DNA of 64,000 nucleotides from Methanobacterium sp. UBA294 (GTDB lineage Archaea > Methanobacteriota > Methanobacteria > Methanobacteriales > Methanobacteriaceae): assembly GCA_002494495.1 (NCBI GenBank), contig DACB01000015.1, positions 1 to 64,000 of the forward strand, in the 5' to 3' direction. The notes beneath the pieces are model-generated. The model did not search any database and was not told where the DNA came from. It saw only the letters and a program-made list of their open reading frames with translations. Position numbers and translations under genes: made by a program. Positions 1 to 8,481 of the stretch are shown one piece after another (positions within the stretch are counted from its first letter, which is position 1; every line of letters starts with the position of its first letter).

Positions 1-63
1 GATTATCCTCTTTTAATTAGATTTCCTTCTTTTAATTAGATTAAAGGTTAAGATTTTCTAAAA

Positions 64-1518
64 TCAAGGATTTTTAATTATTGATTTTAATAATCTAATT
101 TCAGAACCTTTAATCCCCCTCACCAGGAACAGTGCAGCGATATAAATAACGAACCCGATAATCACTGCCAGTATTAATTCAATCAGCCCTGTGGGCTGGT
201 AGACAAACAGGAACACGGACATCACCAGACTTGCCAAAACACTCTTGCCTATGAATACTGGGTTGAAGTCGAATTTGAAATTTAAATACCTGTAATTGTA
301 GTATAGTGTGAGGATCACTGCCAGTGCACTGGAGATCAACGTGGCCGCCGCTGCTCCTAGAATTCCCAGGTACGGGATCATGATGATGTTCAGGATCACA
401 TTGGATATTCCGGTAATGATCCACACCGACCCATTTACCTTGGTTTTCTTATTCAGGATGATAATCTGGTTGATGTTGCTGTTTAAACCATAGATAACCG
501 CGCTTAAAGCCACAAAGGGGGTGACGAAGAAGCCGTTATCTGCTATTTGGGAAGTGGATAGTATGGTCAGTATGGGCCTGGAGAGGATGGACAGGCCGAA
601 TACAGAGGGTATGGCCAGTAACATAAAATACTTCAGGGTGTACTTCAGGTACCTCCTCACCTCATCCATATCACCCCTCTCAAAGTACTTGGGCAGGACA
701 GCAGGTAGTAAAAAGGAGAAGGGTGCAAGGAACATCATGATTATATTCCCCATGGTGTAGCTGGGTGAGTAGTAGGCCACGAAGACGTTGCCCATGAGCA
801 ATCCGATGATGTACCTATCGCTTGAATCCAGGGCCCAGTAGGAGAGGTTGCCCGGGACAGTGGGTAAACTGAAGGACATGTACTCCCTGATGTTGGTAAA
901 CAGGGGGATCTTAACCCCTATCTGCCGTACTATAATCAGGAGCATCAAGAGCATCAGGACCAGGTTGGTGATGGAGTAGCTCAGCACAGCCCCGTAGAGG
1001 CCCTGCCCGGTGTAGATGAAGTAGCCCACCAGGGCCAGTAATAGAAATGATTGGGTAACTGAGAAGAATGACCAGAGCTTCATCATCCGGAAGGTCCGGA
1101 AGTAGTTCAGGAAAACACTGTTTAAACATATGGTGATTATGGTCAGCGGGAGCAGATACACGATGTCCGTGTCCCCGCTGAAGAGTGCACCTGCCAGGGG
1201 CACTGCAAATACAAGTACAAGCAGTGAAATAATCACGCTCACCAGGGCAACTATGGCGGTTAACGAATAGAAGTCCTCCACAATTTTCTCCCTGTTTGAT
1301 TCTGCCGAGAGAAACCGGACCATCCCAAAGGGCAAGCCCAGGGGTATGATGTTTAAAAGCAGGTTCAAAGTCACTGTGAACTGGATCCAAACACCGTAGT
1401 CGTTGGCTGACAGGTTCTTAGTCAACACAGGTATGAGTATGAATGAACTTAAAAGCAGGAGGATATTGGTCACTGCCACCAGCCCTATTTCCCCTATAAA
1501 TTTCCTATAATCGTTAAT
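64..1518 (-). CDS. Wzx-like polysaccharide flippase (MATE/MVF-type membrane protein)
   Basis: A very hydrophobic protein with about 12-14 membrane segments and the layout of oligosaccharide flippases (RfbX/Wzx family), which move lipid-linked glycans across the membrane. The first GTG (1477-1479) would leave it without the short polar N-terminus that normally precedes the first helix. Upstream in frame, after a TGA at 1522-1524, come codons for INDYRKFIGEIGL, with no ATG, GTG or TTG. An ATT at 1516-1518 lies 6 nt after a GGTG ribosome-binding site (1525-1528), so I take ATT as the probable start, giving 484 residues instead of 471. It sits beside a pyruvyl transferase and nonulosonate genes, which supports a role in surface-glycan export. 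The family call is firm; the substrate is unknown and the start is inferred. Confidence 0.85.
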   Translation of the reverse strand: MNDYRKFIGEIGLVAVTNILLLLSSFILIPVLTKNLSANDYGVWIQFTVTLNLLLNIIPLGLPFGMVRFLSAESNREKIVEDFYSLTAIVALVSVIISLLVLVFAVPLAGALFSGDTDIVYLLPLTIITICLNSVFLNYFRTFRMMKLWSFFSVTQSFLLLALVGYFIYTGQGLYGAVLSYSITNLVLMLLMLLIIVRQIGVKIPLFTNIREYMSFSLPTVPGNLSYWALDSSDRYIIGLLMGNVFVAYYSPSYTMGNIIMMFLAPFSFLLPAVLPKYFERGDMDEVRRYLKYTLKYFMLLAIPSVFGLSILSRPILTILSTSQIADNGFFVTPFVALSAVIYGLNSNINQIIILNKKTKVNGSVWIITGISNVILNIIMIPYLGILGAAAATLISSALAVILTLYYNYRYLNFKFDFNPVFIGKSVLASLVMSVFLFVYQPTGLIELILAVIIGFVIYIAALFLVRGIKGSEIRLLKSIIKNP

Positions 1519-1594
1519 TGGTCACACCCGCTTTTTTTAATATTTTATAATAATTGTAAATAGGTTTTTAACTAATTTTGTATGATTTTTCAAA

Positions 1595-2818
1595 CTAACT
1601 ATTCTTTAAATTCTCTTTTAAAAACTCATCCACCCTGATTAAGAAGTCTTCCATATCTCCAAAGAGTGTCATTATCTCTGTACTGAGCATTCTAACCATA
1701 ATCTCCTGTGCATCAGGGTTGTCTAGTTCCTCCTTAAACCTGGTGATGAGCCTCCTGATACCTCCTGGTGAGTAGTTTTCACTCTCCACCTGGAAGTTTC
1801 CAAGGAAAGCCCTTGTTCTGTTATCAACACTCAGGAGATATGATGGCTTGCCCAAGGATAGGAAGAACATGTGGCAATGCAGACGGGTTCCAATATGGAA
1901 ACTGGCATCTCTAAGTTCCTCCACCTCATCAAGCCCCCTGTAGGAGGTGTCTAATACTCTAAATCCGGAATGTTCGGCGTACCTCCCAATTAAACGTAAT
2001 GGGGGAGTATATCCGTGCTGCAATATCAACAATAGATCAGGGGTTTTATTATCAGAGTTTTTATTATCAGAGTTTTTATTATCAGAGTTTTTATTATCAG
2101 GGGTTTTATTATCAGGAGTTATATTACCCTGTTTTGACTGGGAATCATGGTTAATAGGATCAGAACTGCATTTTATGGTTTTCAATTGGCGGATGAACAA
2201 CAAAGTGTAGATGAAATTCCGGATCCCTATTAATATATATATGGGGTTTTTTTCCAGACGGATATGTGGTATGGTAACTGCTACTTTACGGTTCAGGGGA
2301 GTTTCATCCGGAACATATTCCATGGTTGGGACATATTCCCTGGTTAATCTCCTGTTTTTTATCATGTCCAGATCATAGAGGGCCGGGCACCCTGTAAACT
2401 CTGCATCAATCCCATAGTGACTGAGTATCCTCTGTGTTTTTTTATCCCGGACACTGAACAGGTGGGAGCTCTCGTAGACCCTTTTCCAGAACTCAGCCGA
2501 CTCCCGGGTGAAGTAGTCCTCTTCTACCGAGTATCGTTCACCGCTTACTCCCAGGCCCAGACACACCACAGGGACATCCTTTTTAAGGTGGTCTTTTATA
2601 TTCTTTGATTGTTTGTGCAGTCCACGGGATATGATGGGACCGCCCAGGATTACCAGGGCATCCAGTTCTTCACTGAAGGGTTCCCAACGCCTGATATCAA
2701 CCAGCTCATATTCAGAACTTAAATATTCCTGGAGTAACTGTTTTCCCCGGTGAAATATTAGAAAATCACCTGAGTTGAGTATTGCACCATGCAGTAACCC
2801 TATCTTTTTCCTGTTCAT
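1595..2818 (-). CDS. Polysaccharide pyruvyl transferase family protein
   Basis: Resembles the polysaccharide pyruvyl transferase family (CsaB/WcaK-like), which adds pyruvate ketals to surface sugars. Visible features are an N-terminal GLLHGA..NSGD segment, LGGP at residues 58-61, and a C-terminal part with the family's HIGTRLHCH-type motif and SLGKPSYLLSVD. A GTG lies 12 nt upstream at 2828-2830, but AAAGGTG (2827-2833) reads as the ribosome-binding site for ATG 2816-2818, so the shorter 407-residue form is chosen. Residues about 234-259 are a low-complexity run of DNKNS/DNKTP units encoded by a 15-bp tandem repeat, absent from typical family members. It probably follows the same surface-glycan pathway as the adjacent flippase. 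Confidence 0.82.
   Translation of the reverse strand: MNRKKIGLLHGAILNSGDFLIFHRGKQLLQEYLSSEYELVDIRRWEPFSEELDALVILGGPIISRGLHKQSKNIKDHLKKDVPVVCLGLGVSGERYSVEEDYFTRESAEFWKRVYESSHLFSVRDKKTQRILSHYGIDAEFTGCPALYDLDMIKNRRLTREYVPTMEYVPDETPLNRKVAVTIPHIRLEKNPIYILIGIRNFIYTLLFIRQLKTIKCSSDPINHDSQSKQGNITPDNKTPDNKNSDNKNSDNKNSDNKTPDLLLILQHGYTPPLRLIGRYAEHSGFRVLDTSYRGLDEVEELRDASFHIGTRLHCHMFFLSLGKPSYLLSVDNRTRAFLGNFQVESENYSPGGIRRLITRFKEELDNPDAQEIMVRMLSTEIMTLFGDMEDFLIRVDEFLKENLKNS
2040..2115. repeat. 15-bp tandem repeat inside the pyruvyl transferase gene
   Basis: About five copies of a 15-bp unit (tttttattatcagag and close variants) in tandem. Because the unit is a multiple of three, copy-number change would add or remove DNKNS or DNKTP pentapeptides without breaking the frame. 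The repeat falls between the two halves of the enzyme, where a linker is expected. Confidence 0.9.
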
Positions 2819-2867
2819 CTGATTATACACCTTTGAAGTAAAAAATTATCTGGCATTTGGGAATTAT

Positions 2868-2978
2868 AATTTTACCCATGAATTCAATAATTATCAGTGA
2901 ATTTTACCCATGAATCCAGTTAATTACCTTTGAATTTTACCCATGAATCCATAATTAAATGAATTTCATCCATAAATA
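2868..2978. repeat. Degenerate direct repeats in the 2831-3249 spacer
   Basis: The 420-nt spacer between the divergent pyruvyl transferase and nonulosonate genes holds three good copies of a GAATTTTACCCATGAATCC-like unit spaced about 32 bp apart, followed by a decayed fourth (GAATTTCATCCATAAAT). The rest of the spacer is AT-rich and should contain the promoters of both flanking genes. No coding sequence is seen in it. Confidence 0.7.
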
Positions 2979-3249
2979 AATACCTGTAAATTCACCAGTA
3001 AATCCAATAAATTACCTGAAAATCACATAAAAAACTTATATTTAAATTTTGAATAACTGTAAAAGTGTTGATAAAATTTAAGGTACAATGGATATTTAAT
3101 AGTTGTTAGGTTGATAATATAATCTAGAATAATTATCCTTGGGTTGGTAATTAGAAATGATGTTTTTAAGATAGTAATTAACCAGGATAATGTATATAAT
3201 TAATCTATAATTGTAAGAATTGATATTATAATCCAGAGGGAATGTAACC

Positions 3250-4917
3250 ATGAATATTTTAGCCATCATCCCTGCCCGAGGCGGGAGCAAGGGAATTATC
3301 CGCAAGAACCTCAGGCTTTTGAATCAGAAACCACTCATAAGCTACCAGATAGCCAACGCAGTCAACAGCCAATTCATCACAGATGTGGTGGTGACCTCGG
3401 ATAGCAATGAAATCCTGGACTACTCATCTAACTTCCCTGTCCATCTGAGAAAAAGGCCAGCTGACCTGGCAGATGATAAAACTACCCTCGACCCGGTGGT
3501 AAATGACGCCACCCTTTACATGGAACAGGAGAAAGATACGGAGTATGATGTGGTGGTAACACTCCAGCCCACATCACCTTTACTCTCCCTGAAGACCCTG
3601 GATGGGGCTATTGAGAATTTTATCCAGGAAGATATAGAAACCATGCTACCGGTTGTAGACGCCACCCATCTACAATGGAAGGAAGAAAACAACTATGTAT
3701 TACCTGATTATGAGGAGAGGGTGAACAGGCAGTGGTTGCCACGGAAATATAAGGAAACCGGGGCTTTTCTGATTACCCACCGGGAATATGTCCAGGAAGA
3801 TTCCAGGTTTGCCGATAATGTGAACATCTTCCTCTTAGACGAACTAGAAGGCCTGGACGTTGACACTGATATTGACTTTTTAATAGCCGAGACATTGATA
3901 AAGAGGCTTAAGATAGCACTGGTAGTTAACGGAAACAGGGACGTAGGAATGGGACATATACACCGTGCTTTAACCATAGCCGATGGATTTATAGGCCATG
4001 ATATCAAATTTATAACCTACAGCAGCGAACCAGTATCTGTAGAGTTAATAAAAGACGGTGGATACAGAGTTATTGAAACAGAGAAGGATTTATTAACCGA
4101 TGTAGTTGATGCGGATATAGTGATAAATGATATCCTGGACACCAGTAAAGATTACGTAAACAGGTTAAAGGATGCCGGGTGTTTTGTGGTTAACTTTGAA
4201 GACCTTGATGAAGGGTCCAGCTATGCCCATCTGGTTTTCAACGCTCTCTATGAGAAGACCAATCCCCAATCAAACCACAGGTTTGGATACGAATATGAAT
4301 GCTTAAAGGAACAGTTCTTTTTATACCAGCCAGTTAAATTCAGAGATTCACCACGGGTTCTATTTGTAACCTTCGGAGGAGTGGATCAAAACAATTTAAC
4401 CTCCAGGATACTGAATATAGCCCCCAGATTACTGGAAGAGTCTTCACTGGAGAAGATCATCGTTGTACTTGGTGGTGAATACTCCCACGAACTTGAAATA
4501 CCTCCAGATTTAGATTCCATAGTGGAGGTTCACAGGAAGGTTGAGAACATGCCAGAGCTCATGAGCCAGGCTGATATAGCAGTCACCTCCAATGGGCGTA
4601 CCATCTATGAACTGGCCTCCATGGCAATTCCCACCATCAGCATAGCCCAGAACGACCGGGAGACCCTGCACTTATTTGCCCGTTACCATAAAGGTATCAA
4701 TTATTTGGGGATATCCTGTACTGTCCAGGATGATGATCTGGCCAGTAGCATAATACAACTTGCAAGCAACACAGATCTAAGGTGTAAAATGTATGAAGAG
4801 CTCAGTGAAGCTTCAGTTGTAATCAGGAAGGGACTGACCCGTATTATTAATGAGATTACCTCCGAGTATTGGAAGTGGAAATATGACCAGGAATATCAAA
4901 GGGATGAAGCAGGATAG
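3250..4917 (+). CDS. Fused CMP-nonulosonate cytidylyltransferase / PseG-like sugar hydrolase
   Basis: Two domains in one 555-residue chain. Residues 1 to about 215 are a NeuA/PseF-type cytidylyltransferase with the CTP-binding motif ARGGSKGI near the N-terminus. From about residue 220 begins a GT-B-like domain with GMGHIHRAL, the signature of PseG, the UDP-2,4-diacetamido-trideoxy-altrose hydrolase of pseudaminic acid synthesis. In that pathway PseG frees the sugar, PseI condenses it with phosphoenolpyruvate, and PseF activates the product with CTP. The next gene is a PseI/NeuB-like synthase, so the pair could cover three successive steps. An AGAGGGA ribosome-binding site precedes ATG 3250. 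Exact sugar specificity (pseudaminic, legionaminic or sialic) cannot be read from sequence. Confidence 0.85.
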   Translation: MNILAIIPARGGSKGIIRKNLRLLNQKPLISYQIANAVNSQFITDVVVTSDSNEILDYSSNFPVHLRKRPADLADDKTTLDPVVNDATLYMEQEKDTEYDVVVTLQPTSPLLSLKTLDGAIENFIQEDIETMLPVVDATHLQWKEENNYVLPDYEERVNRQWLPRKYKETGAFLITHREYVQEDSRFADNVNIFLLDELEGLDVDTDIDFLIAETLIKRLKIALVVNGNRDVGMGHIHRALTIADGFIGHDIKFITYSSEPVSVELIKDGGYRVIETEKDLLTDVVDADIVINDILDTSKDYVNRLKDAGCFVVNFEDLDEGSSYAHLVFNALYEKTNPQSNHRFGYEYECLKEQFFLYQPVKFRDSPRVLFVTFGGVDQNNLTSRILNIAPRLLEESSLEKIIVVLGGEYSHELEIPPDLDSIVEVHRKVENMPELMSQADIAVTSNGRTIYELASMAIPTISIAQNDRETLHLFARYHKGINYLGISCTVQDDDLASSIIQLASNTDLRCKMYEELSEASVVIRKGLTRIINEITSEYWKWKYDQEYQRDEAG

Positions 4918-5995
4918 ACGGAAAGTTCTTAATCCGGGAAAATCCTTCTTAAAAAACGATGAACTGCCCTACCTCATTAGTGAAGTTGGTGTAAACCATG
5001 ATGGTAGCATGGAACGGGCCCGGATGATGATTGAGGAGATTTCACAGGCGGGTGGTGATGCTGTGAAGTTCCAGGCCTATAAGGCAGAGACACTGGCTTC
5101 TAAAAATTCACCGGCTTACTGGGATACCAGTAAGGAAAAGACAGAGTCACAGTACGAGTTATTTAAAAAATACGATAACTTCGATGAGGATGATTTTAAG
5201 GAGTTAGCCAGACACTCCCAGAAATTTGAAGTTGATTTTCTGGCTACACCCTTTGATGAAGAAAGCGTGGATTTTCTGGAGTCTCTGATGCCCTTCTATA
5301 AGATTGCATCGGCGGATATAACCAACAAACCCTTAATAGAATACATCGCAGGGAAGGATAAACCAATATTGCTTTCCACAGGAGCTTCCACTATCCAAGA
5401 GACTTGGCAGGCCCTGGAATGGATTCAGGATCAGGGTGATAATGAGGTGGTACTCCTGCATTGTATTTTAAACTACCCCACCAATTATGAAGATGCCAAC
5501 CTGGCCATGATCAGGCATATGAGGGAGATCTTCCCAGAACACACCTTAGGCTACTCAGATCATACAATAACAGTCCAGATGGATGACGTACTACTTACTG
5601 CATGGCATTACGGGGCACGAATTATTGAAAAGCATTATACCTTCGATAAAACGTTACCTGGAAACGACCACTACCATGCCATGGACTACAGTGATTTGAA
5701 GTCCCTGGTGGAGAAGTTCAAATTTAACCAGCAGATATCAGGTAACTATCATAAGCATTACCTGGAAAGTGAAGAGGATTCACGCAGATACGCCAGGAGA
5801 AGCCTAGTTGCAGCCAGAACCATACCCAAGGGAAAGGTAATTGATGAGTCTGATTTAACCTGGAAAAGACCCGGTACTGGTATTCCACCGTGGATGATTG
5901 ATAATGTCATTGGTGGAGTAGCATTAAAAGAGATAAAAGAAGATGAAGTGTTAAACTTTACATCTTTGATGTTAAGGGATTCAAGTATTGATTGA
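4904..5995 (+). CDS. N-acylneuraminate/pseudaminate synthase (NeuB/PseI family)
   Basis: TIM-barrel synthase that joins phosphoenolpyruvate to an N-acetylated amino sugar to form a nine-carbon sugar acid. Visible family features are SEVGVNHDGS at the start of the barrel, GGDAVKFQ, FLATPFD, KIASADITN, ILLSTGAS, LHCILNYPT, GYSDHT and EKHYTFDK. A C-terminal SAF (antifreeze-like) domain follows (RRSLVAARTIPKGKVI...). The reading frame is open from 4850, but start codons at 4883 and 4904 give more typical lengths; 4904 is chosen, giving 363 residues and a 14-nt overlap with the upstream fused gene, which implies translational coupling. PseI-type wording such as AYWDTSKEKT favours a pseudaminate-like product, but this is an inference. 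Confidence 0.85.
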   Translation: MKQDRRKVLNPGKSFLKNDELPYLISEVGVNHDGSMERARMMIEEISQAGGDAVKFQAYKAETLASKNSPAYWDTSKEKTESQYELFKKYDNFDEDDFKELARHSQKFEVDFLATPFDEESVDFLESLMPFYKIASADITNKPLIEYIAGKDKPILLSTGASTIQETWQALEWIQDQGDNEVVLLHCILNYPTNYEDANLAMIRHMREIFPEHTLGYSDHTITVQMDDVLLTAWHYGARIIEKHYTFDKTLPGNDHYHAMDYSDLKSLVEKFKFNQQISGNYHKHYLESEEDSRRYARRSLVAARTIPKGKVIDESDLTWKRPGTGIPPWMIDNVIGGVALKEIKEDEVLNFTSLMLRDSSID

Positions 5996-6062
5996 TTTTT
6001 TTATTATTTGCATAACCAATGTTGATTGATTTTTATTTTTTGAACAAACCTTTTGTTTTTTT
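5994..6062 (+). terminator. T-rich archaeal-type terminator region
   Basis: Directly after the synthase stop codon come several T-runs (GATTTTTTTATT, GATTTTTATTTTTTG, CCTTTTGTTTTTTT) typical of archaeal transcription ends. There is no strong hairpin. Confidence 0.4.
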
Positions 6063-6220
6063 AAAAAATTTAATGGTTTTTACAAAACTATATTAATAAT
6101 AATTACATATTAAGTATTATAATTTTTTTATATTAAATTACCAAAATCAATATTTCCCATTTTTATTAAATGGTAATTTTATTATATGACAAAAGCTATA
6201 GTAGATACATGGAGCAGATT

Positions 6221-6445
6221 ATGAAATTCGTAGATAATGAAGGAAGGGTGGTTCTACCTAAAAAATGGAGAGATAAACACCTTAAAGGTCAGGCAGTCCT
6301 CATGAAAATACAGGATGGAAAAATAACCATTGAAGAATATAAATTACCTGATCTTACTCAGTTGATAAATTCTGTTGATGCTGATATTGAATCTGACCTG
6401 GATGATTGGAAGGGTGTCAAGAGGGATTTGCTTGCGATTCGTTGA
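6221..6445 (+). CDS. AbrB/MazE-like antitoxin
   Basis: Small 74-residue protein with an N-terminal swapped-hairpin AbrB signature (MKFVDNEGRVVLPKKWRDK), the DNA-binding fold of many VapB/MazE antitoxins, and an acidic C-terminal tail (DADIESDLDDW) that would wrap around a toxin. The ATG at 6221 is preceded 6 nt upstream by GGAG, which is better placed than the upstream in-frame ATGs at 6170 and 6209. The downstream PIN gene overlaps its end, the classic antitoxin-toxin order. Likely role: neutralises the PIN nuclease and represses its own promoter. Confidence 0.82.
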   Translation: MKFVDNEGRVVLPKKWRDKHLKGQAVLMKIQDGKITIEEYKLPDLTQLINSVDADIESDLDDWKGVKRDLLAIR

Positions 6446-6857
6446 TGCCAGTGTATTTGTCCATGGAATAATAAACCCTACAAGGTCTTTATCTGAGAAA
6501 GAAATTAAAATGAAGGAAAACGCAGCTAAAATTATCCAGAGGATAAATACAGGAGAAAAGGTTGGTATTACCACTGTCCAGATCTCTGAAATAGCCAATA
6601 TACTAGAATCACATTCACCAGAAAAAGCTTCTTTAGTAAAAGAATTCCTAATTAAAGCACCGAGTGTTAAAATTTACACGGTTAACAGAGCCATGTTGAA
6701 GGAAGCGCATTCATTATCATTGGAGTATACTCCAAATAGGATAGGACTCAATGACTCTGTAGCATATGTAATAATGATAAATCATGGATATAATGAGATA
6801 TATTCCTTTGATAAGGATTTTGATACGTTAAAAAATATCAAAAGAATAGACATGTGA
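6432..6857 (+). CDS. PIN-domain toxin (VapC-like ribonuclease)
   Basis: PIN-domain protein of about 141 residues. Conserved acidic residues are visible in RFVDASVFVHG (near the N-terminus), QISEIANIL, GLNDSVAYV and YSFDKDFD, the usual metal-binding set of VapC RNases. The best start is TTG 6432-6434, with GAGG a few bases upstream, giving the standard short start LRFVDAS. It overlaps the antitoxin stop by 14 nt, so the two are co-translated. The frame is open upstream to 6375, but that would add a tail unlike the family. The RNA target is unknown. Confidence 0.83.
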   Translation: MRFVDASVFVHGIINPTRSLSEKEIKMKENAAKIIQRINTGEKVGITTVQISEIANILESHSPEKASLVKEFLIKAPSVKIYTVNRAMLKEAHSLSLEYTPNRIGLNDSVAYVIMINHGYNEIYSFDKDFDTLKNIKRIDM

Positions 6858-7033
6858 CCTTGTAAAGAGTATGAGATAGTTTATAACTTGATTTAATCTT
6901 TTGATGGAATTAAAATAGAATACTATTTATTATGTAATAGGGACAAATCTATTTAAAAGATATTTTAATGCAGTTGTACACCAATTGTAGGTTTCATGAA
7001 CACTGCAGGTTTCTGAATATAAGTGAACATAAC

Positions 7034-7756
7034 ATGAAGGACATTAAATTACCAATTAAAATTATAGTACTCTTTCTGGGGGTTTGTCTGGCAGCTCTAA
7101 TCATATCACCCTCTCTGTATTCTCCTGAAGTTAATGATACGGTAAGCCTTACCACTGAGGTTCTGGCCAACACCAGCATTGGCAACGTAACCAAGGAAGG
7201 TCCCTACGGGAACACTTCATCTCAGGTGAAGGTGGCCTATATCGTAGGTATGCACCCCAGAGAGTATGTTTGCCACCAGGAGGCGGTAAATGCAATTAGA
7301 AATCTGGACACGTCCCTGAAGTACAGCTACTACATCTACTATATCCATGTGGCAGATGGTGTTGATGCGGCATATGGGACTGGTCGGATGAACGGACAGT
7401 TACTGGGTGAAAAATACGTTGTCCCGGATATAATGGCAAACAACTACCAGCTGACCATGGATATCCACTCCAACAAGGGCCGGTATGAAAGCTATGCTGT
7501 AGGCTGGTTCTTATACGTTCCTACAAAGGATGAATATACGGGTAATATTGCAAAACAGCTCCAGGAAAAAATCCCTGGGATTAGAATTTATATTCCCCCA
7601 TATGCAAGCAGTCCGAAATATGTTACCATTCCCCTGCTAAGTAATGGTATCCCATCCATGGTGTATGAGGCTTACGAATACGATTCATCTGAAATTGGTC
7701 AGGATAAAGCGGAAAAACTGCTCAAGGCAATAGATAGCATCGAACTATTGCGGTGA
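7034..7756 (+). CDS. Secreted M14/AstE-like zinc carboxypeptidase-type protein
   Basis: About 240 residues. The chosen ATG at 7034 gives a clean signal peptide or anchor (KDIKLPIKIIVLFLGVCLAALI). The mature part has a GMHPREYV motif resembling the HxxE zinc pair of M14 peptidases and AstE/AspA deacylases, then MDIHSNKG (third zinc His) and YEAYEYD (candidate catalytic Glu) near the end. This order matches the M14 fold, but the chain is shorter than classical carboxypeptidases. A role in trimming wall or surface peptides outside the cell is plausible in this neighbourhood, but is inferred. An upstream ATG at 6968 is possible but would bury the signal peptide. Confidence 0.55.
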   Translation: MKDIKLPIKIIVLFLGVCLAALIISPSLYSPEVNDTVSLTTEVLANTSIGNVTKEGPYGNTSSQVKVAYIVGMHPREYVCHQEAVNAIRNLDTSLKYSYYIYYIHVADGVDAAYGTGRMNGQLLGEKYVVPDIMANNYQLTMDIHSNKGRYESYAVGWFLYVPTKDEYTGNIAKQLQEKIPGIRIYIPPYASSPKYVTIPLLSNGIPSMVYEAYEYDSSEIGQDKAEKLLKAIDSIELLR

Positions 7757-8320
7757 GTAATAATAAGTTGATGGTGCTAATGTCACAAAAATAATTGATG
7801 GTGGAAATGACACATCAACCATGAAAAATTATTTCACAAAAATTTATTTTCTGATATCATAATTTTTTTTATCAAAATAATCTGGATTTTCCAGGACAAA
7901 TATCCTAATATTTTTTAAAGATGAGACTTTTTTTCTCGATATTGTACCATTATTTCTACAAGCTAAATACTGAATTTTTTCTAAGTAATAGCATTTTTGT
8001 AAAAAAAGGCGCTGAATTTTACCTAAGAAATATGATTATTTTTATCAAATTACGGCTTAACAACCCTTAATCCCTGGGTGAAATGGTGATTAGAATATAA
8101 CCAGTAAATAAACCTATATTTTCCAGTAAAAATTTTTAATAAACCATTTTTTTAAAAAGCAGGGTTATATATCCATTAGCAGGGAAATTTGAAGACCTAT
8201 TTTCCATGTTATCCTATTATATTTATCGAATTTTATAGATTAAGGCTAAAATATGGTTTAAATTAATAAATAAAGAAACAAGAGATGTTACTCCATATAT
8301 GATAATTATGAAACAACCTT
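7757..8320. other. Non-coding AT-rich spacer
   Basis: No gene seen. Near its start are two imperfect copies of TTGATGGTG..AATG.CACA, with GTTGATG and CATCAAC at the outer ends that could pair as a weak stem after the upstream gene. The rest is AT-rich sequence leading to the next promoter. Confidence 0.5.
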
Positions 8321-8390
8321 ATGGTGACTTAAGACTTAAAAAGAGTTCTTATATGCCCTTCTTTTTTTAAAAAAACCAAAATGTTTATAA
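8321..8390 (+). promoter_or_regulatory. Promoter with shared PMB-gene upstream element
   Basis: TATA box TTTATAA at 8384-8390. Starting 42 bp before it is AGAGTTCT (8342-8349), itself preceded by ACTTAAGACTTAAAA. A T-run and AAAAACCAAAA lie between. The same arrangement stands in front of the three other PMB-repeat genes in this window. After the TATA box, ATTGTTC at 8414-8420 lies near the expected transcription start and recurs in two of the others. Confidence 0.65.
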
Positions 8391-8460
8391 GGAAGATGTT
8401 TTTCAAATGTACTATTGTTCGAAAGGATAAAAAATTTAGAAATAAATGCTTTTGGACATC

Positions 8461-8481
8461 GGAGGCGGTACAATTAATATG
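8461..8481 (+). promoter_or_regulatory. GGAGGCGG ribosome-binding site and start region
   Basis: GGAGGCGG at 8461-8468. An ATT (8473-8475) is 7 nt after GGAGG, and an in-frame ATG (8479-8481) follows two codons later. The ATT aligns exactly with the non-canonical start codons proposed for the PMB genes at 10.3 and 38.7 kb. Confidence 0.6.

Noticed and set aside
179..1390. Long open frames on both strands across the flippase gene
   Set aside because: Shadows of a single membrane-protein gene; none has a ribosome-binding site or domain.
2868..2978. Regularly spaced repeats as a CRISPR array
   Set aside because: Units of about 19 bp with 13-bp gaps, and gaps are not unique spacer-length sequences; no cas genes nearby.
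3096..3305. 69-residue minus-strand open frame over the start of the fused cytidylyltransferase
   Set aside because: Overlaps a clear gene start and reads as low-complexity N/Y/I-rich translation of a promoter region.
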